A DNA stretch of 32,285 nt from Planctomycetota bacterium (GCA_021852275.1 JAJZNX010000172.1:1-32285); one strand, 5' to 3'; shown: positions 17,404-26,863, counted from the first letter of the stretch. Numbers and translations are program-made. The notes: generated by a model not told the origin, from the sequence alone.

Positions 17404-19007
17404 CTAAACTGGTTGTACCAATATTTGTTACCACTGCAGCGCCGGCCATCACAGCGATGTCCTTGGCTGTTGCCGCCGGCGCAGATATGGTGGAACTGCG
17501 CTGCGATCTGGCCGAAGCGTCAGTAATTCGCCAGGTACTGGCCGCTCGACGGAAAATTAAGATCGGTCATGGGCATCTGAGCGTCATTCTGACCATCCGT
17601 TCTGCTATGGAGGGCGGCGGCTTTGTCGGCAGTGATGACATGCTGGCCGGTTTATACCAGCAGGCCATGCTGGGACCGGATGCGCCCGAATTAGTGGATG
17701 TCGAATTGCAGGTCTGGCGGCGATCGCCGGCTATTCGCAACGTTTTGACGAATGCGACCGGCCCGCAAGGCAGTTCGGGTTCACAATTAATTGTTTCCAG
17801 CCATGATTGGACGGAGTGCCCCATGGATCTGGACGCAGTCCTGACGACGATGCATGAAGTGCACGCGGCTGCGATATTCAAGCTGGTGTGGAAGGCTCAC
17901 AGCATCCTCGACGGGGTGCGGGCATTGGCGCTTTATGCGCGCCACGCCGCTGGCGATGCACGACAATTTTTATGCCTGGCCATGGGGGAGCCGGGAGTGA
18001 TATCCCGTTTGCTGGCCGCCAAATTCGCGGCTCCTTTTAACTTTGCCACCGCCGAATTCCAGGGTGGCAGCGCTCCGGGCCAGCCATCACTGGCACAACT
18101 TAAAAACTTGTACCGCTGGACCAGTCAGCGCAAGAGCACCCGGGTGTTTGGTGTTGTCGGCTGGCCGGTAGGGCATTCCATCAGCCCTGCCATTCATAAC
18201 GCCGGCTTTGCGGCCATTGATTATGACGGTGTTTACGTGCCGCTGGCCGTCGAACCTGAGTACGATAAATTCTGTGCCGCTCTCGATGCAATCCGGCAAT
18301 GTCCGGGCCTGAATCCGGGGGGAGTCAGCGTAACTATTCCGCATAAACATCATGCCCAGCGTTATGTATTAGAGCGCGGCGGTACGATGGACGATATGGC
18401 CCGGCATATAGGAGCGATCAATACCATTTTATTCGCCCTGGATGGAACAATGACTGGCCTGAACACTGATTATACTGGTGCTCTCAACGCACTGACCTGC
18501 GCCATGGGAGTGGATCAGTCTGGGTTAAGGGGAAAACGAGTGGCGGTTCTCGGTGCGGGAGGTGCGGCAAGGGCCATAGTGGCAGGGCTGGCAGCATGGG
18601 AGGCGGAGGTAACTATTTTCAACCGCAGAATTGATAAAGCGACCGCACTGGCAGGTGAATTTAACGGCCGCACCGGTATAGTTTGCGCTATGCCGATAGA
18701 ACGGCTTCGCGAGCACGTATATGACATCTATATTAATTGCACGCCAGTGGGAATGAGTCCGAATACGGCTGCATTGCCGGTGCCGGAAGATATTCCCTGG
18801 AACAGGCAAACCGTTGTGTTTGACACAGTTTACAATCCCCATGAAACCCAAATGCTGCAATTAGCCAGATCCAGAGGGTCCGTGGTGGTACATGGCGTCG
18901 AGATGCTGATACAGCAGGCGCTGCTGCAATTTACAGGTTTTACCGGCCAGACCGCCCCGGAGTCGGCGATGAGGCAAGCTGCGATGGCGGCGTTGAAAAT
19001 GGGATAA
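17400..19007 (+). CDS. aroDE: Bifunctional 3-dehydroquinate dehydratase / shikimate dehydrogenase (AroDE)
   Basis: One polypeptide carries out steps three and four of the shikimate pathway. Residues 1-225 are a type I dehydroquinase: VELRCDL for substrate binding, the catalytic His in SSHDW (about 135) and the Schiff-base Lys in AAIFKLV (about 161). Residues 245-535 are shikimate dehydrogenase: GWPVGHSISPAIHN, the catalytic Lys in VTIPHK (about 316) and Asp in NTDYTGA (about 357), GAGGAARA for the dinucleotide and NRR, which favours NADP. All catalytic residues are present. The fusion is familiar from plants, chlamydiae and planctomycetes. The only start is the ATG overlapping the nfo stop. 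Confidence 0.95.
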   Translation: MTKLVVPIFVTTAAPAITAMSLAVAAGADMVELRCDLAEASVIRQVLAARRKIKIGHGHLSVILTIRSAMEGGGFVGSDDMLAGLYQQAMLGPDAPELVDVELQVWRRSPAIRNVLTNATGPQGSSGSQLIVSSHDWTECPMDLDAVLTTMHEVHAAAIFKLVWKAHSILDGVRALALYARHAAGDARQFLCLAMGEPGVISRLLAAKFAAPFNFATAEFQGGSAPGQPSLAQLKNLYRWTSQRKSTRVFGVVGWPVGHSISPAIHNAGFAAIDYDGVYVPLAVEPEYDKFCAALDAIRQCPGLNPGGVSVTIPHKHHAQRYVLERGGTMDDMARHIGAINTILFALDGTMTGLNTDYTGALNALTCAMGVDQSGLRGKRVAVLGAGGAARAIVAGLAAWEAEVTIFNRRIDKATALAGEFNGRTGIVCAMPIERLREHVYDIYINCTPVGMSPNTAALPVPEDIPWNRQTVVFDTVYNPHETQMLQLARSRGSVVVHGVEMLIQQALLQFTGFTGQTAPESAMRQAAMAALKMG

Positions 19008-19108
19008 CGCTATCGCCATAGGCCGGAATGCCAGTCGTACCGTCGAGCGATTTTGCCCCGTAGTTTCAGAAAACGGGTGTGGCAATAACGAAGACAACAG
19101 CATCAACA

Positions 19109-19137
19109 TTGACGAAGATTCTTTTCACCAGTAACGT
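19109..19137 (+). promoter_or_regulatory. Promoter of the carbohydrate cluster
   Basis: TTGACG (19109-19114), 17 bases, TAACGT (19132-19137). Both boxes differ little from consensus and the start would fall near 19144, about 30 bases before the first gene. The remainder of the 167-base gap after aroDE shows no clear terminator. Confidence 0.5.
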
Positions 19138-19174
19138 AGAGTTTGGAAAAACGGTTCATTGATCGGAAACTCCA

Positions 19175-20236
19175 GTGCAAAATTTGTGCGAAGCAATTAT
19201 TTTTCAGGCGAAAGACTCGATAGCCCACGGACAATTTGCCCTTGAAACCTGTGGTGCGGATGAAGTTGTTGTTAAAACTGCATACACCATGGTGTCGCCG
19301 GGAACGGAACTGCGCGTTTTGAATGGTCACTATGGTGCGGAAGGTCATTACCCCCTGATTCCGGGATATTGCGTGGTAGGACAGGTGGTGGAAGTGGGTG
19401 TAGAGGTTAAGGGATGGCGAGTGGGAGATTGGATTACAGGACGCAATCCGAAAGCTATTGCCGGCATTAAATCGCAGTGGGGCGGGCAGGCGTCCATGCA
19501 CCTGTATCGCACGAGCGGAGAAGATCGCCCGGTACTGCTGCCAAAAGGTGCCGAGCCAATGGATTATGCCATCGCAGAAGTTGCGGCGATCAGCCTGCGC
19601 GGCGTCGAGGCGGCGCGCCCGGTAGTGGGTGAAACGGCGGTGGTCATTGGACAGGGGATGATCGGAGCGTTTTCGGCGGCGTGGCTGGTCAGCCGCGGTT
19701 GCCGCGTTTGTGTGGTTGACTTAGAAGAAGCTCGTCTGGAGCGGGCCTTAGGTTTTGGAGTTGCAGCCGCGTTTTCAGCCCGCGACGCGCATGTCGCCGA
19801 ACGTGTGGGCGTATTTTGCAACAATGGTGCGGATATTGTCGTGGAAGCAACCGGAGTTATCTCCGGCGTGGAGCTAGCCTATAAACTTGCACGGCGAAAA
19901 CCTCAAGCGTACGGCACCCAATATGTAAAGGAACCGATCCGCTTCTACCATGGCGACTGGCCACGAATTGTCATGCAGGCCAATTACATTGATAAAATTA
20001 CGATGAATCCGTTTGGTTTCATACCAGGCGAGGCCGCCATTATTATCAGCCCTTTCGACCGTGGTGTGGAAGACAGGCAGGCGACCGTAGAGGCTATTCG
20101 GACGAAGCAGATCAATCCGGAGCACTTCATTGATCTGATTGTGCCCTACACGCAGGCACCCCAGGCGTATGATAGCTTGCGTCAACGAAGGCGGTTTTCA
20201 GCAATTTTCGATTGGAGCGGAGCACCGCATGCTTAA
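19175..20236 (+). CDS. MDR-family (zinc-type) alcohol/polyol dehydrogenase-like protein
   Basis: A medium-chain dehydrogenase/reductase of 353 residues. The GroES-like N-terminal domain has VSPGTELRVLNG and PLIPGYCVVGQVVEVG, and the Rossmann domain has VVIGQGMIGAFSAAW followed by an acidic strand end (VCVVDLE), which suggests NAD(H). The Cys and His-Glu zinc ligands of classical alcohol dehydrogenases are replaced (SPGTE, GY instead of GHE), and the structural-zinc Cys cluster is missing, so a zinc-free enzyme is likely. It resembles BchC/threonine-dehydrogenase-like proteins often found in sugar clusters. Start is GTG with a weak GGA box 7 bases upstream. It leads the cluster with GH172 and GH116, suggesting a sugar substrate. 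Confidence 0.78.
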   Translation: MQNLCEAIIFQAKDSIAHGQFALETCGADEVVVKTAYTMVSPGTELRVLNGHYGAEGHYPLIPGYCVVGQVVEVGVEVKGWRVGDWITGRNPKAIAGIKSQWGGQASMHLYRTSGEDRPVLLPKGAEPMDYAIAEVAAISLRGVEAARPVVGETAVVIGQGMIGAFSAAWLVSRGCRVCVVDLEEARLERALGFGVAAAFSARDAHVAERVGVFCNNGADIVVEATGVISGVELAYKLARRKPQAYGTQYVKEPIRFYHGDWPRIVMQANYIDKITMNPFGFIPGEAAIIISPFDRGVEDRQATVEAIRTKQINPEHFIDLIVPYTQAPQAYDSLRQRRRFSAIFDWSGAPHA

Positions 20237-20335
20237 CAAAAGCCTTCGTGGAGGCGTGCAGGATAAAAAATAGAGATTTGCGAATTGTTTGCATCTTTAT
20301 TAAATGTTGCAGGTTTGTTATTTACAGAGCATAAT

Positions 20336-21421
20336 ATGACACAATCATTCAATGGATTGGGTATGAACTTGGGCAATCTTTCGCGTTTGTCGAGAGCCAA
20401 AACCCGCTCGATTAGTCCGGAAAATTTTACCGGAGAAAAAGGTCAAGCGGGCATGTCCACGGATGGTCCAGCGGCTGGGGCAGCTCGCGACCTTGGCCAA
20501 GGCTGGAAGGTTTCACCGTATATCAAAATTGCCGCCGGTCAGACCTTCACGCTGGCGGAAATAAATGGTTCCGGCGCTATCCAGCAGATATGGATGACGC
20601 CGGGAGGTCACTGGCGATTTGCCATTTTGCGCATTTATTGGGATGACCAGACCGTGCCATCGGTGGAATGCCCGGTGGGCGACTTTTTTGCCTGCGGTTG
20701 GAATCGTTTTGCACCGCTAACTTCGTTGCCTATCTGTGTCAACCCCGGCAGCGCGCTGAATTGTTACTGGGAAATGCCTTTTCGTCGCAAGTGCCGTATG
20801 ACTATGACCAATATCGCTGACACGGAAATGGTCTTGTATTATCAGATCAACTATACGCTTACGGATGTTCCGGAGGACGCGGCCTATTTTCATGCGCAGT
20901 TCCGACGGGTCAATCCGCTTCCTTACAAGCAGGTGTACACCATTTTGGATGGTGTGATGGGGCGAGGGCAATACGTAGGTACCTATATGGCCTGGGGTGT
21001 CAACAACAATGGCTGGTGGGGTGAAGGCGAAATCAAATTTTACATGGATGGCGATAGGGAGTTTCCCACCATTTGTGGCACTGGAACGGAGGATTATTTC
21101 TGCGGCAGTTACAATTTTGAAAATCAGGTGACGCATCAATATCAGGAATTCAGCACGCCTTATGCGGGACTATCGCAAGTGTTAAGGCCCAACGGTCTGT
21201 ATGAATCGCAGCAGCGATTTGGTCTTTATCGGTGGCACATTATGGATCCGGTGCGTTTTGAACAAAATCTGCGCATAACCATTCAGGCTTTGGGGTGGCG
21301 ATCTGGCGGTCGCTATTTACCGTTGAAGGATGATATTGCATCTGTGGCATACTGGTATCAGACTTTGCCGACGGCACCTTTTCCATTGTTGCCGGACCGT
21401 GATGGCCTGGAAATAAATTAA
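20336..21421 (+). CDS. DUF2961 / glycoside hydrolase family 172 protein
   Basis: The protein belongs to the DUF2961 family, the basis of GH172, whose characterised members act on difructose anhydride and D-arabinofuranose-type linkages. Visible hallmarks are SRAKTRSISPENFTGEKGQ near the start, GSGAIQQIWMT, the jelly-roll strands with PVGDFFACGW, and CGTGTEDYFCGSYNF, which holds a Glu believed to be catalytic in the family. No signal peptide is seen, so it is probably cytoplasmic. The ATG at 20336 is chosen; the track TTG at 20285 adds 17 residues the family lacks. Its stop lies 29 bases before the GH116 start, so the pair is one operon. True substrate unknown. Confidence 0.85.
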   Translation: MTQSFNGLGMNLGNLSRLSRAKTRSISPENFTGEKGQAGMSTDGPAAGAARDLGQGWKVSPYIKIAAGQTFTLAEINGSGAIQQIWMTPGGHWRFAILRIYWDDQTVPSVECPVGDFFACGWNRFAPLTSLPICVNPGSALNCYWEMPFRRKCRMTMTNIADTEMVLYYQINYTLTDVPEDAAYFHAQFRRVNPLPYKQVYTILDGVMGRGQYVGTYMAWGVNNNGWWGEGEIKFYMDGDREFPTICGTGTEDYFCGSYNFENQVTHQYQEFSTPYAGLSQVLRPNGLYESQQRFGLYRWHIMDPVRFEQNLRITIQALGWRSGGRYLPLKDDIASVAYWYQTLPTAPFPLLPDRDGLEIN

Positions 21422-21450
21422 TTTTGACAACGCAAAATCTGGAGTTAGAA

Positions 21451-24066
21451 ATGACGGTTAAATCAACCGTGTGGCCCATACTCAAATCGTACCCACAAAG
21501 CCACTTGTCACATGTTGCCATGCCCGTCGGGGGCATTGGAACAGGAACCATTTCCATCGGTGGACGAGGCAACCTGCGCGATTGGGAAATATGCAATCGT
21601 TCGGCCAAAGGTTTTGATCTTGTGCAGGGCAGACAGGCCGGCTGTTTTTTTGCTCTGTGGACAAAGGATTCGTCCGGGAAAACCGTGACGCGTGCGCTGG
21701 AAGGCATCATAGGGTCGGATCAATATGATGGAAAAGGGCACGGAGCCTGGGCGGTCAATGCTTCGCTGCCGCGATTCCGTAAATGTGAGTTTCATGCGGC
21801 GTACCCGCTGGCGCAGGTGGTTATGTCCGATCCGGACGTTCCATTGCATGTGCGGCTGGAAACGTTCAATCCCCTGATTCCGGCAGATGTTGACTCCAGT
21901 GGCATTCCGGTAATGGTGTTGCGTTACGTGCTGACAAATCCATCTTCAAAGCCGGTGGCGGCATCTGTATGCGGTTCGCTGCCTAATTTTATTGGAGCCG
22001 ATGGCCGAGCGACATCGAACAAACAATTCGAAGGTTTTGACAGTTACGATTCTCAAGCCCGCGAAAACCGGAACGTCTTTAGAAAAGACTCGAAGCTGCA
22101 GGGGCTTTACATGTATTCCGACGGCCTGGAAAAAACCGCGTCGCAATGGGGCAGTCTGGCTTTGGCCACAACAGCCAGGGGCCAGGTCACCTGGCGGGAG
22201 GCATGGGGTAAGCTGGATTGGGGTAACAGCCTGCTTGATTTCTGGGATGATTTTTCCAGTGATGGAAAGCTGGATGCCCGGCCAGCCGATGGGCAGCAGG
22301 ATCCGCGAGCGTCGCTGGCGGTGTCGGTGCAGGTTCCTCCGAAAGCAAGTAAAAGTGTAACCTTTATCATCGCCTGGCATTTTCCAAATCGCAACGGCTG
22401 GGCCAAGCTGCCGGATGCCGGGACTGCGGCAACAGATTCTGCTGCTCCACAAAATCCGATAGCGGAAGAAGTTGGTAATTACTATTGCACCCAGTATGCG
22501 GATGCCTGGGATGTGGCTGTACGCACAGCCGGAGATTTGCCGAGATTAGAATCTAAAACAGTTGAGTTTGTGCAGGCTTTTTGTCGCAGCGACCTGCCGG
22601 ATGTGGTGAAGGAAGCGGCTCTATTTAATTTAAGTACGCTGCGCACGGAAACCTGCTTTCGCACCGCGGACGGACGGTTTTTTGGCTGGGAAGGGTGCCA
22701 TGATCTGGGCGGATGTTGTCATGGATCGTGCACGCATGTATGGAATTATGAGCATACCACAGCCTTTGTTTTTGGCCAGTTGGCCAAGTCGATGCGAGAT
22801 ACAGACTTTAATTGTGCCACCAGTGATACAGGAATGATGAGTTTTCGAGTGGGATTGCCCGTACTTAGCCAGGGGCGCGAGTGGAAGGGTGCTGCCGCAG
22901 ACGGCCAAATGGGCACTTTGATGCGGCTGTACCGGGAATGGCAGCTTTCTGGAGATGATGAGTTCCTGAAAAAATGCTGGCCCAGCGCCCGTAAATCGAT
23001 GGAGTTCTGCTGGTTGGAACATGGATGGGATGGTGATTGCGACGGTGTAATGGAGGGATCGCAACACAATACCATGGATGTGGAATATTTTGGTCCGAAT
23101 CCGGAAGTGGGTTTCTGGTATCTGGGCGCATTGCGGGCTGTGGAGGAGATGGCCCGGCATGTTGGCGAAGAGTCCTTTGCGAAAAAATGCCAAGCTCTTA
23201 TTGTTCGCGGATCCCAATGGATGGATTCCAACCTTTTCAATGGGGAATATTATGAACAACGTATTGTGCCGCCGGGAGATGAGTCGGCGATAAATCCAGC
23301 ATTAAGATGGAATTTGGGGCCAAGAGATCTGCGGAATCCTACACTTCAGATTGGTGCGGGTTGTCTGGCGGATCAATTGGTGGGGCAGACAATGGCCCAT
23401 GTTTTGGGGCTGGGCGATCTTGCTGATCGCCAGCATCTTAAAAAGACGCTCCAGTCCCTGATGAAATATAACTTCAGGTCCTCCATGTTTGGTCATTTCA
23501 ATCATATGCGAACCTACACTCTGAATGAAGAAGGGGGAATGCTGGTATGCACGTATCCACGGGGGCAGAGACCTCAATTTCCTTTTCCCTATGCCAATGA
23601 GGTATGGAGCGGCTTTGAATATGCCGTTGCAACGGAACTCATCTATGCCGGTCGCCTCGCCGATGCATTGAAAATTGTGAAAACCGTCCGCGCCCGGCAC
23701 GATGGCCGAAAACGTTCTCCCTTTGACGAACCGGAATGCGGACATCATTACGTGCGGCCGATGGCGGCATGGGGAACGCTGTTGGCCATTACTGGCTTTC
23801 GTTATTCTGCCGTAACCGGGCACATCGTTTTTAATCTGCCGGTGAAAAATTCAACGACCTGGTTCTGGTCCACCGGATATGCCTGGGGTACCGTCGTGAT
23901 CAGGAAAAAGACGGGTGGCTTAGCCGAGGTCACCTTGTCCGTTTTGGGAGGCACGGTGAAGCTAAAAACGGTGGAACTGGCCACCTTTGGGAAAGTCGAC
24001 CTGGGGTCGGAGCGGATCATCGGTTCGCACAACCCGTTGCGGCTGAAGATACTTCGGCAGATTTAA
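21451..24066 (+). CDS. Glycoside hydrolase family 116 (GBA2-like beta-glycosidase)
   Basis: An 871-residue homologue of GBA2-type beta-glucosidases, retaining enzymes active on beta-glucosides or beta-xylosides. The N-terminal beta-sandwich domain starts with AMPVGGIGTGTISIGGRGNLRDW and the C-terminal (alpha/alpha)6 catalytic domain includes CTHVWNYEHTTAFVFG and DGVMEGSQHNTMDVEYFGPN; the Glu and Asp in these motifs are the likely nucleophile and acid/base by comparison with the family. The C-terminal end has YANEVWSGFEYAVATELI, also typical. No signal peptide is apparent. GGAG precedes the ATG at 21451 by about 6-7 bases, better than the TTG at 21424. Its stop is only 5 bases from the convergent fkbM stop. 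Confidence 0.92.
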   Translation: MTVKSTVWPILKSYPQSHLSHVAMPVGGIGTGTISIGGRGNLRDWEICNRSAKGFDLVQGRQAGCFFALWTKDSSGKTVTRALEGIIGSDQYDGKGHGAWAVNASLPRFRKCEFHAAYPLAQVVMSDPDVPLHVRLETFNPLIPADVDSSGIPVMVLRYVLTNPSSKPVAASVCGSLPNFIGADGRATSNKQFEGFDSYDSQARENRNVFRKDSKLQGLYMYSDGLEKTASQWGSLALATTARGQVTWREAWGKLDWGNSLLDFWDDFSSDGKLDARPADGQQDPRASLAVSVQVPPKASKSVTFIIAWHFPNRNGWAKLPDAGTAATDSAAPQNPIAEEVGNYYCTQYADAWDVAVRTAGDLPRLESKTVEFVQAFCRSDLPDVVKEAALFNLSTLRTETCFRTADGRFFGWEGCHDLGGCCHGSCTHVWNYEHTTAFVFGQLAKSMRDTDFNCATSDTGMMSFRVGLPVLSQGREWKGAAADGQMGTLMRLYREWQLSGDDEFLKKCWPSARKSMEFCWLEHGWDGDCDGVMEGSQHNTMDVEYFGPNPEVGFWYLGALRAVEEMARHVGEESFAKKCQALIVRGSQWMDSNLFNGEYYEQRIVPPGDESAINPALRWNLGPRDLRNPTLQIGAGCLADQLVGQTMAHVLGLGDLADRQHLKKTLQSLMKYNFRSSMFGHFNHMRTYTLNEEGGMLVCTYPRGQRPQFPFPYANEVWSGFEYAVATELIYAGRLADALKIVKTVRARHDGRKRSPFDEPECGHHYVRPMAAWGTLLAITGFRYSAVTGHIVFNLPVKNSTTWFWSTGYAWGTVVIRKKTGGLAEVTLSVLGGTVKLKTVELATFGKVDLGSERIIGSHNPLRLKILRQI

Positions 24067-24071
24067 GGTGT

Positions 24072-24797
24072 TCACCGGGGGGGGCGGGTATAAAAGGCGA
24101 GTTCATGGTCAAAATGGGGGAGTGGGCCGATCTGGGCGTGAAAGCCACCGCGGGCTAAACGAGCCTCCAGTTCGGCTTTTCGATGATCAATCGGGCCGTG
24201 AATTTCCAGTACCAAAGCGTTGATGCGTTCAAACAGGCCTTCCAAATCCGCCAACAATTGGAATTCCGCACCCTCAATATCCAACTTGAGCAGATCGGCG
24301 GGGCGAGTGCGGAGTTCCGCGGCAAGATCAAATTGTTGAACTGGAAATGGCCGGGCGTCGCGAAACGGCTCGAGGCTGGCGGTCATGTAAGTGCGGGGGT
24401 GAATCCAAAGTGTCTGCTGGCCTGGTTTAGCACCCACGACCGCCGGAACCACCCGGGCGTTGAGGTGGGCCTGGCGCAGGGTTCGGCGAAGTACGGGTGC
24501 AAGCCGAGGATTGGGTTCAATGAGCAGGAATTCACAGGTGGAATCGGGAAAGCGTCGGCGCAGCGTCTGATCGGCTAGAACGGCAAAGTGACCGCAATTG
24601 GCACCGCAATCCACAATATAGCGCGGAGCAGACTTCAGGGTGCCGAAGACCTGCCAATAGAAGAAATGGCAGAACACATCCTTAAAGCTTTCAACTTCAT
24701 AGCGATTGCGTAAACCGAGCCGGGCGTCGCGGCTGAATTCAAATTCGCAGGTGATCCAGCGGCCCAGACGTCGGTAGAGGCTTTGTCGCAGGTGCAT
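24072..24797 (-). CDS. FkbM family methyltransferase
   Basis: A SAM-dependent methyltransferase of the FkbM type, enzymes that mostly O-methylate sugars or natural products. IVDCGANCGHFAVLAD is the SAM-binding motif I, FLLIEPNP follows, and LLKLDIEGAEFQLL is the FkbM signature. The ATG at 24797 has GGAG 9 bases upstream; ATGs at 24812 and 24863 lack one, and the track start at 25082 lies inside lepA. That gives 241 residues, normal for the family. The final codons run through a C8 tract (G8 at 24077-24084), so the last residues are sensitive to a sequencing slip. It follows lepA in the same direction; substrate unknown. Confidence 0.8.
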   Translation of the reverse strand: MHLRQSLYRRLGRWITCEFEFSRDARLGLRNRYEVESFKDVFCHFFYWQVFGTLKSAPRYIVDCGANCGHFAVLADQTLRRRFPDSTCEFLLIEPNPRLAPVLRRTLRQAHLNARVVPAVVGAKPGQQTLWIHPRTYMTASLEPFRDARPFPVQQFDLAAELRTRPADLLKLDIEGAEFQLLADLEGLFERINALVLEIHGPIDHRKAELEARLARGGFHAQIGPLPHFDHELAFYTRPPR

Positions 24798-24946
24798 GAA
24801 TAATTTCTCCATGAAAGAGTTGGAACTTCGGGCGGTCGAGGCGGTCCTGGTCCGGGAAGACATTATGCTTACCGGCCGGTTTTTTGGACGATGAGCCTTC
24901 CTTATCGCCCGGATGCCCGTGGGGGAACGGGAAGAGACCTCCTGAC

Positions 24947-26736
24947 TTATTCGCCGGGTTCGAGTACGGCCATAAATGCTTCTTGGGGGATCTCTACCCG
25001 GCCAACCTGCTTCATGCGCTTCTTGCCTTCTTTCTGTTTTTCCAGCAACTTGCGTTTTCGGCTCACATCGCCGCCGTAGCATTTAGCCGTAACGTTTTTG
25101 CGCATGGCACTGATAGTTTCACGGGCAATCACCCGCGAGCCGATGGCTGCCTGCAGGGGAACCTCAAACAGGTGCCGGCCGATTTCAGCCTTGAGCTTTC
25201 GGATGATAGCCCGGCCGCGGCTTTCAGCTTTGGATTTGTGAACAATCAAACTCAGCGCTCCGATGGCCTGGCCGTTGACGAGAATATCCATACGTACTAG
25301 ATCATCAGCTTTGAATCCCAGAAAATTGTAATCCAGAGTGCCGTAGCCGCGGGTAGCAGTTTTCAACCGGTCGAAAAAATCAAAAATAACTTCTGCCAGC
25401 GGCAGGTCATATTCGAGAATCACACGTTGCGGTCCAATATATTCCGTCTTGCGGTAAATGCCCCGACGGTCCTGGCAGAGCTTGGAAATATCCCCGATAT
25501 TTTCTCCGGGAATAATGATATTGGCACGAATCATCGGCTCGCGAATTTCCTTGAGATTGCTCGGATCAGGCAGTTCGGAGGCGCTGTCAATGGTTTTAAC
25601 CGTATCGTCGTTGAGCACCACTTCATACGGCACCGTGGGGGCGGTTTGCACCACCTGTACTTTTTGTTCGCGTTCCAGCCGTTCCTGCACAATTTCCATG
25701 TGCAGCAATCCCAGAAAACCACAACGGAAACCAAAGCCCAAAGCATCTGAATTTTCAGGCTCAAATGTGAACGAGGAATCATTTAGCCGCAGTCGTTCCA
25801 GGGCTTCCCGCAGTTGAGTGTATTGTGTATCAGGGCCTGGATAAAAATCACAGTAAACCATTTGTTTTGGGGGGGGCGGTATCCGGCGAGCGGTTCTACC
25901 GCCGGGTTGTTGACATCCGTAACCGTATCGCCAATGGTAACATCGCCGAGCGCTTTGATGTTGGCGACGAAAAAACCGACTTCGCCGGCGGCCAGGGCAG
26001 GCACCGCTGTGGTCTTGGGCGCAAACTTTCCCATGGCGGTTATCTGGTAAACACGTTGCTGACCCATCATGCGAATTTTCTGACCCATGCTGATGCGGCC
26101 ATTCATAACGCGGACGTAAACAATGACTCCACGGTACTCATCATATTTGCTGTCAAAAATCAGGGCTTGCAGCGGCAGGCTGGCATCGCCCTTGGGGCCT
26201 GGCAACTTAAGACAGATGGCTCGAAAAAGATCGTCGATACCCAGGCCGCTTTTGGCGGAAATACGCACGCAGGCAAGAGCATCTATCCCCAGTACCTGCT
26301 CCATTTCTTCCGCTACTTCATCGGGTCGGGCACTGGGCAGATCAATTTTGTTGATCACGGGAATGATTTCCAGGCCAGCTTCAATAGCTGCGTAGGCATT
26401 GGCTACTGTTTGGGCCTGTACGCCCTGCGTGGCATCTACCACCAGCAAAGCCCCTTCGCAAGCCTGCAAGGCTTTGGCCACTTCATAATGGAAATCGACG
26501 TGACCAGGGGTATCAATCAGATTGAGCATGTAATCTTCACCATCAAGTTGATACCGCACTGAGACTGCACTGGCTTTGATGGTGATGCCTCGTTCGCGTT
26601 CCAGGTCCATATCATCAAGGAATTGTGCCTGCATTTCGCGTTCGGTGATGGCTCCGGATCGTTCCAGAATCCGGTCCGCCAAGGTGGATTTACCATGGTC
26701 GATGTGAGCAATGATGCAAAAGTTACGTATTTTCAT
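24947..26736 (-). CDS. lepA: Elongation factor 4 (LepA), reading frame broken by a one-base shift
   Basis: LepA is a ribosome-associated GTPase related to EF-G. The first part (to about 25870) has G1 AHIDHGKS, the switch region [18 protein letters not shown] and NKIDLP. The second part, in another frame, continues with [17 protein letters not shown], domains III-V and the LepA-specific C-terminal domain ending in [16 protein letters not shown]. The two join exactly if one base is added to the C8 run (G8 at 25869-25876 on +), giving a normal-sized protein with a smooth family match. The ORF track lists them as two ORFs (25783-26796, 24947-25861). A homopolymer error or -1 slippage is more likely than two genes. 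The start ATG at 26736 matches the family; no strong ribosome site is seen. Confidence 0.88.
25869..25876 (-). other. C8 homopolymer at the lepA frameshift
   Basis: On the minus strand the sequence reads ACCGCCCCCCCCAAAACAA. With eight C the upstream frame runs into unrelated codons and stops at 25783. With nine C it reads into the downstream frame with no loss of conserved residues. Either a sequencing/assembly miscount, a real mutation or a slippery site. Confidence 0.85.
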
Positions 26737-26775
26737 TGAAGATTCAACAGCCTTGCTTCGGGAATAACCAAAAGA

Positions 26776-26804
26776 ATGATAACCGATTTTACCCAATAGC
26801 GCAA
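26776..26804 (-). promoter_or_regulatory. Candidate lepA promoter
   Basis: On the minus strand TTGCGC (26799-26804), 17 bases, TATCAT (26776-26781). The start would be about 33 bases before the lepA ATG. It sits in the 127-base gap after lptG and suggests lepA is transcribed partly on its own. Confidence 0.4.
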
Positions 26805-26863
26805 GCGAAAGAGCGGCCGGGCTTACAGGCTTACAGGTGGGGCCAAGCCTGCCATCTCGTGGC

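Noticed and set aside
24871-24886. ACCGGCCGGT followed by T6 as an intrinsic terminator
   Set aside because: The palindrome has no room for a loop beyond three base pairs, and it is on the + strand within a minus-strand operon.
24947-26796. Two separate GTPase-related genes, as the ORF track suggests
   Set aside because: Together they form one complete LepA; the break lies exactly at a C8 run and one extra base restores a continuous family match.
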